DNA of 39,997 nt from Sphaerisporangium corydalis (GTDB lineage Bacteria; Actinomycetota; Actinomycetes; Streptosporangiales; Streptosporangiaceae): contig NZ_JANZYP010000082.1 in assembly GCF_025506355.1 (NCBI RefSeq), positions 1 to 39,997 of the forward strand, read 5' to 3'. The notes under the pieces are model-generated. The model had not been told where the DNA came from. It did no database searches and was given only the letters and a program-made list of their open reading frames with translations. Below are positions 37,041-39,997 of this stretch, piece by piece. The translations under genes and the position numbers were made by a program. Numbering within the stretch: position 1 is the first letter of the stretch; each line of letters opens with the position of its first letter.

Positions 37041-39997
37041 CGGGCGACCTCAAGGTTGTACGTTGCCTGGTAGAGCCGCTTGGCGGCGGCCTCGTCGGGG
37101 ATCCCGGCCTCGTCGAGCACCTGGACGTATCTGAGCGTCTCCTCGTCGAAGAGGACGCTGATGCGGGCCCGCAGGTCGCTGCGCGCCCGCGTGCCGATGT
37201 TGCGCAGCGAGTCGGCGCCGAGCACTCCGCGCAGCAGCCGCTCGGGCAGGGTTCCGGTGCCGGAGGACGCCGCGACGTCGGAACTTCCGTAGCCGAGCAG
37301 TCCGATCATGAAGACCAGGGCGAGCGACTCCTCGTCGAACGCGACCACCTTGGCCACCGAGCGCTTGGTCACCGCGCCCGAACGGATCAACGCGACGACG
37401 TGCTCCTGCCAGGCTCCGACCGTGCGGCCGACCCGGCGGACGAACTCGTCCGACGGGCGGCCGAGGCCCTGCCCGGTGGCCAGGCCGTCGCCGACGCCGT
37501 CACGCTGCCGCCATCGGGCGACGACCTCCTCGGCGGCCCGCTGGCCGGCGGAGACGATCACCGATTCGAGCCCGGAACGCAGGGCCGCCTTGAAGGCGCG
37601 CAACCGCGCGGGGGCCTGCTGGGTGGTCTTGGTGGCCAGGCGGCCGGGACGGCGCAGGTGCAGGGTCTTCATCAGGTCGCCCGAGCCCGCGAAGTCCTGC
37701 CAGCGGGCGAGTACCTCACCGCGCAGCAGTGACCCGTCGCTCGTCGCCTGGTCGATCTCGGCCATCGCGCCCATGTACGCGGCATCCACGTCGGTGCGCA
37801 ACTCCGCCCGGAAGGCCACCTGGGCCTCGAGGTGCCGCGCGAGGGCGGGGATCCGGCCGCGGAAGCTGTTCAGGACCCCGTCCAGGGTCGCGTCCACCGC
37901 CTGCGAGCGACGCTGATCGTCCACGGACAGCTCGGTCAGCCACATGCGCAGGTCGGCGACGTCGCCTTCGGGGAGGCGTCCCGCGGTGACGGTGGACTCG
38001 TTGATGACGAACCGCTCGACGTCACCGAGGCCGTACTCCTGGAGCATCCGGTGGAAGTGCTTGTCGATCACCTCGCGCGACCTTTCGGGCACGCGGGAGA
38101 GCACGATCGCGAGACGGGCGCCGCGTTCCTTGGCCAGTCGCAGCAGGTTCCAGGCGGGCGCGTCGGCGTACCGGGTGGCGGTCGTGACGAACACCCACAG
38201 GTCGGCGGCGTCGAGCATCCGATGGGCGATCTCGTGGTGGGTCTCCACCACCGAGTCGATGTCGGGGGTGTCGAGCAGGGCCACGCCCGGGGGGAGCCGC
38301 TCGGAGGAGGCGAGGACGAGCTGGTCGAGGGTGCCGTCCGGGCCGGGACGGTCGACCCGGATCATGGCGCCCAGCACGTCGCCCTTGGCGAACCATTCGC
38401 GGTCGTCGGGGTGGCAGGCCAGGACGGGTGTGCCGGTCGTGGGGCGCCGTACGCCGGTGGCGCTGACCTTGGCGGCGGCGAGGGTGTTGACCAGCGTCGA
38501 CTTGCCCGCTCCGGTGGAACCGACCACGACGACGAGCGCGGGCGCGGTGCTCATGTGCACGCGCGGGATCACGTAGTCCTCGAGCTGGGCGAGGATGTCG
38601 ACCTGGGCCTTGCGTGCCTCCTGGACCCCGGGCACGTCCAGGCCGAGCCGCAGGCCGGTGACGCTGTCCTTGAGGTTCGACAGGGCGACGGTCAGCGCCC
38701 GCGAGACGGGCTTGGGCAACGGCACTTCGCGTACGCGCTCGTGGGTCCGGAAGAGGTCGTCTCCGGTTTCGGCGGAATCGTCTGCCGTCCGTGCCGGCCC
38801 GGCAGGGTCCCAGATGCTTCGCGGAGGCGGCGCACCCTGATCGCCCCGTTGGGGGGCCTCGGACGCTTCCGCTCTCGCCGAAGTCGGCTGAGGGGCCACC
38901 GGAGTCACCGGAGCGAAGGGGTTGAAGGACCCTTCTTCGGACACGGGCCCAGGGTCGCGAACGTCCGCGATGTCCGCCGCATCCGGTGCGCCCGCGAGGT
39001 CCTGCGCGTTCGTCAGGTCCTGCGCGTTCACGAAGTCCTGTGCGTTGGCGAGGTCTTGTGCGTCCAAGTGGTCCGGCTCGTCCGCGACGTCCGGCGCGTC
39101 CGAAGGGACGTCCTCCGAGACGTCCTGGGGATCGGGAAAGACGTCCTCGGACACGGGCTGGACGTCCTCAGGCACGGCCGGGACGTCCTCGGACCCCGCC
39201 GAGACGTCTTTCCGAACGTCCGAGACGTCCGGTGACGCGGGTGGGACGTCCTCGGGCGAGGACGAGACGTCCGCCTGGTCGACGGGGAAGTCCTGGGACT
39301 CTCGAAGGACGTCCTCGGACTCGGACGGAAGGTCTCGGGCCCAGGCAGGGAGAGGGGAGAAGTCGGTAATGCCCTCGGTGGTGCCGGAATCGTCCGGGGA
39401 CTCGGACAGGTTGTCCTCAGACTCGGACGGAAGGTCCCGGGCCCAAGCAGGGAGGGGGGAAAAGTCGGTGATTCCCTCGGCGGTGCCGGAATCGTCCGGG
39501 GACTCGGACCGGGCGCCCTCGGGCACGGCCGAACCGTCCCGCAGATCCGCAGGGACGTCCGTGGACTCGGATGAGCCGTCCCGCAGATCCGCAGGGACGT
39601 CCGTGGACTCGGCAGAGACGTTCTCGGACGCGGACGGGACGTCTTCGGACGCGGGTGGGACGTCCGGCGTCTGAGCGGGGACGTCTCGCGATCCGGGAAA
39701 GCCACCTTCGGACGCTGCGGATTCCGGTGGTGGGGCGGACGGGGTCAGGCGGGGCTTGAAGGCGTCGAAGCCGGCGAGGTCGCCGTCGCTCTTCGGCCCG
39801 CCGAGGGGCCACGCGCCGGGGCGCCCCGCCACGACACGATCGGGGCCGACGGCACGCTTAGGCAGGGCACCCGGCGCGGCGCCACTACCCGGGGTGGTAC
39901 GAGGCGTGGTGGGGTCGCCGCCTGGAGTGGTGCCGGCGGCGGGGGGCGTGGTGGGGGCGCTGCCTGGGGTGCCAGGCGTGGGTGTGGGAGGGGGCGG
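37037..39997 (-). CDS. Large dynamin-family GTPase with repetitive acidic N-terminal arm, 5' end outside window
   Basis: The frame is open to the window edge (986 codons seen), so the true start is unknown; a GTG at 39832 has no SD and the sequence before it is a Pro/Thr-rich stretch in the same frame. The first ~390 residues after that GTG are low-complexity and acidic, rich in E/D-V-P/S units (EDVPPASPDV type), with a 34-residue and a 14-residue duplication. The GTPase domain follows with VGSTGAGKST (near 38,510), LLDTPDIDS (near 38,270) and the helical stalk. No long membrane helix is seen except a short hydrophobic patch near the end. Coupled to the second GTPase gene. Confidence 0.88.
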   Translation of the reverse strand, partial: PPPPTPTPGTPGSAPTTPPAAGTTPGGDPTTPRTTPGSGAAPGALPKRAVGPDRVVAGRPGAWPLGGPKSDGDLAGFDAFKPRLTPSAPPPESAASEGGFPGSRDVPAQTPDVPPASEDVPSASENVSAESTDVPADLRDGSSESTDVPADLRDGSAVPEGARSESPDDSGTAEGITDFSPLPAWARDLPSESEDNLSESPDDSGTTEGITDFSPLPAWARDLPSESEDVLRESQDFPVDQADVSSSPEDVPPASPDVSDVRKDVSAGSEDVPAVPEDVQPVSEDVFPDPQDVSEDVPSDAPDVADEPDHLDAQDLANAQDFVNAQDLTNAQDLAGAPDAADIADVRDPGPVSEEGSFNPFAPVTPVAPQPTSARAEASEAPQRGDQGAPPPRSIWDPAGPARTADDSAETGDDLFRTHERVREVPLPKPVSRALTVALSNLKDSVTGLRLGLDVPGVQEARKAQVDILAQLEDYVIPRVHMSTAPALVVVVGSTGAGKSTLVNTLAAAKVSATGVRRPTTGTPVLACHPDDREWFAKGDVLGAMIRVDRPGPDGTLDQLVLASSERLPPGVALLDTPDIDSVVETHHEIAHRMLDAADLWVFVTTATRYADAPAWNLLRLAKERGARLAIVLSRVPERSREVIDKHFHRMLQEYGLGDVERFVINESTVTAGRLPEGDVADLRMWLTELSVDDQRRSQAVDATLDGVLNSFRGRIPALARHLEAQVAFRAELRTDVDAAYMGAMAEIDQATSDGSLLRGEVLARWQDFAGSGDLMKTLHLRRPGRLATKTTQQAPARLRAFKAALRSGLESVIVSAGQRAAEEVVARWRQRDGVGDGLATGQGLGRPSDEFVRRVGRTVGAWQEHVVALIRSGAVTKRSVAKVVAFDEESLALVFMIGLLGYGSSDVAASSGTGTLPERLLRGVLGADSLRNIGTRARSDLRARISVLFDEETLRYVQVLDEAGIPDEAAAKRLYQATYNLEVAR
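39323..39526 (-). repeat. 102-bp tandem duplication in the GTPase arm
   Basis: Two adjacent 102-bp copies (34 codons) with few differences; they encode the segment ESPDDSGT...SPLPAWARDLPSESED. A further 42-bp (14-codon) duplication lies at 39534-39617. Confidence 0.9.

Overview
The window is 40 kb of very GC-rich DNA from the chromosome of an actinomycete, most likely in or near the Streptosporangiaceae (inference). Signs are the strong GC bias at third codon positions, frequent GTG and TTG starts, several leaderless-looking transcripts, a mycothiol-type nitroreductase homologue, a group 2 truncated haemoglobin (GlbO type) and an XRE-TPR regulator of the actinomycete kind. I see no rRNA, tRNA, insertion sequence, phage gene or CRISPR array. 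Most genes are housekeeping or stress genes; the accessory-looking parts lie at about 20.9-26.0 kb and 32.4-40.0 kb.

Region 1 (1-19.9 kb): a partial membrane protein behind an aldehyde dehydrogenase (-), a DsbA-like mycothiol-dependent nitroreductase homologue (-), aminopeptidase N (+), a LemA / DUF2207-like / unknown gene cluster (+), an amidase (-) divergent from a membrane NERD-domain protein (+), dihydroxy-acid dehydratase IlvD (+), a short WYL protein without a DNA-binding domain (+), a coupled HNH endonuclease - GNAT - FmdB-type zinc ribbon operon (-), prolyl oligopeptidase (+) and formyltetrahydrofolate deformylase PurU (-).

Region 2 (19.9-26.2 kb): an unknown 149-aa protein and a Nudix hydrolase (+) converge on a two-gene unit (-). 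That unit is a 24-codon peptide gene with a near-ideal ribosome binding site, whose stop overlaps the start of a 674-aa protein with a degenerate NTPase-like N-terminus and a C-terminal TPR array. Just upstream is a coupled XRE-TPR regulator and GNAT pair (-), divergent from an 89-aa protein across a perfect palindrome. This is the best candidate in the window for an undescribed system.

Region 3 (26.2-32.4 kb): an MscS channel, GlbO haemoglobin and a GH13 alpha-glucosidase (+) converge at a strong terminator on EttA, which is transcribed behind a membrane GGDEF diguanylate cyclase (-).

Region 4 (32.4-40 kb, all genes -): two coupled dynamin-like GTPases, the first with a long acidic, internally repeated N-terminal arm running off the window; then about 870 bases of intergenic DNA with a roughly 324-bp direct repeat and two DnaA boxes; then an SSB paralogue with a long 13-residue-repeat tail and a lysine/alanine-rich end; then a noncoding stretch with a heptamer minisatellite, a 31-bp direct repeat and a seven-codon ORF. 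Repeat expansion inside both genes and spacers is the common theme of this end.
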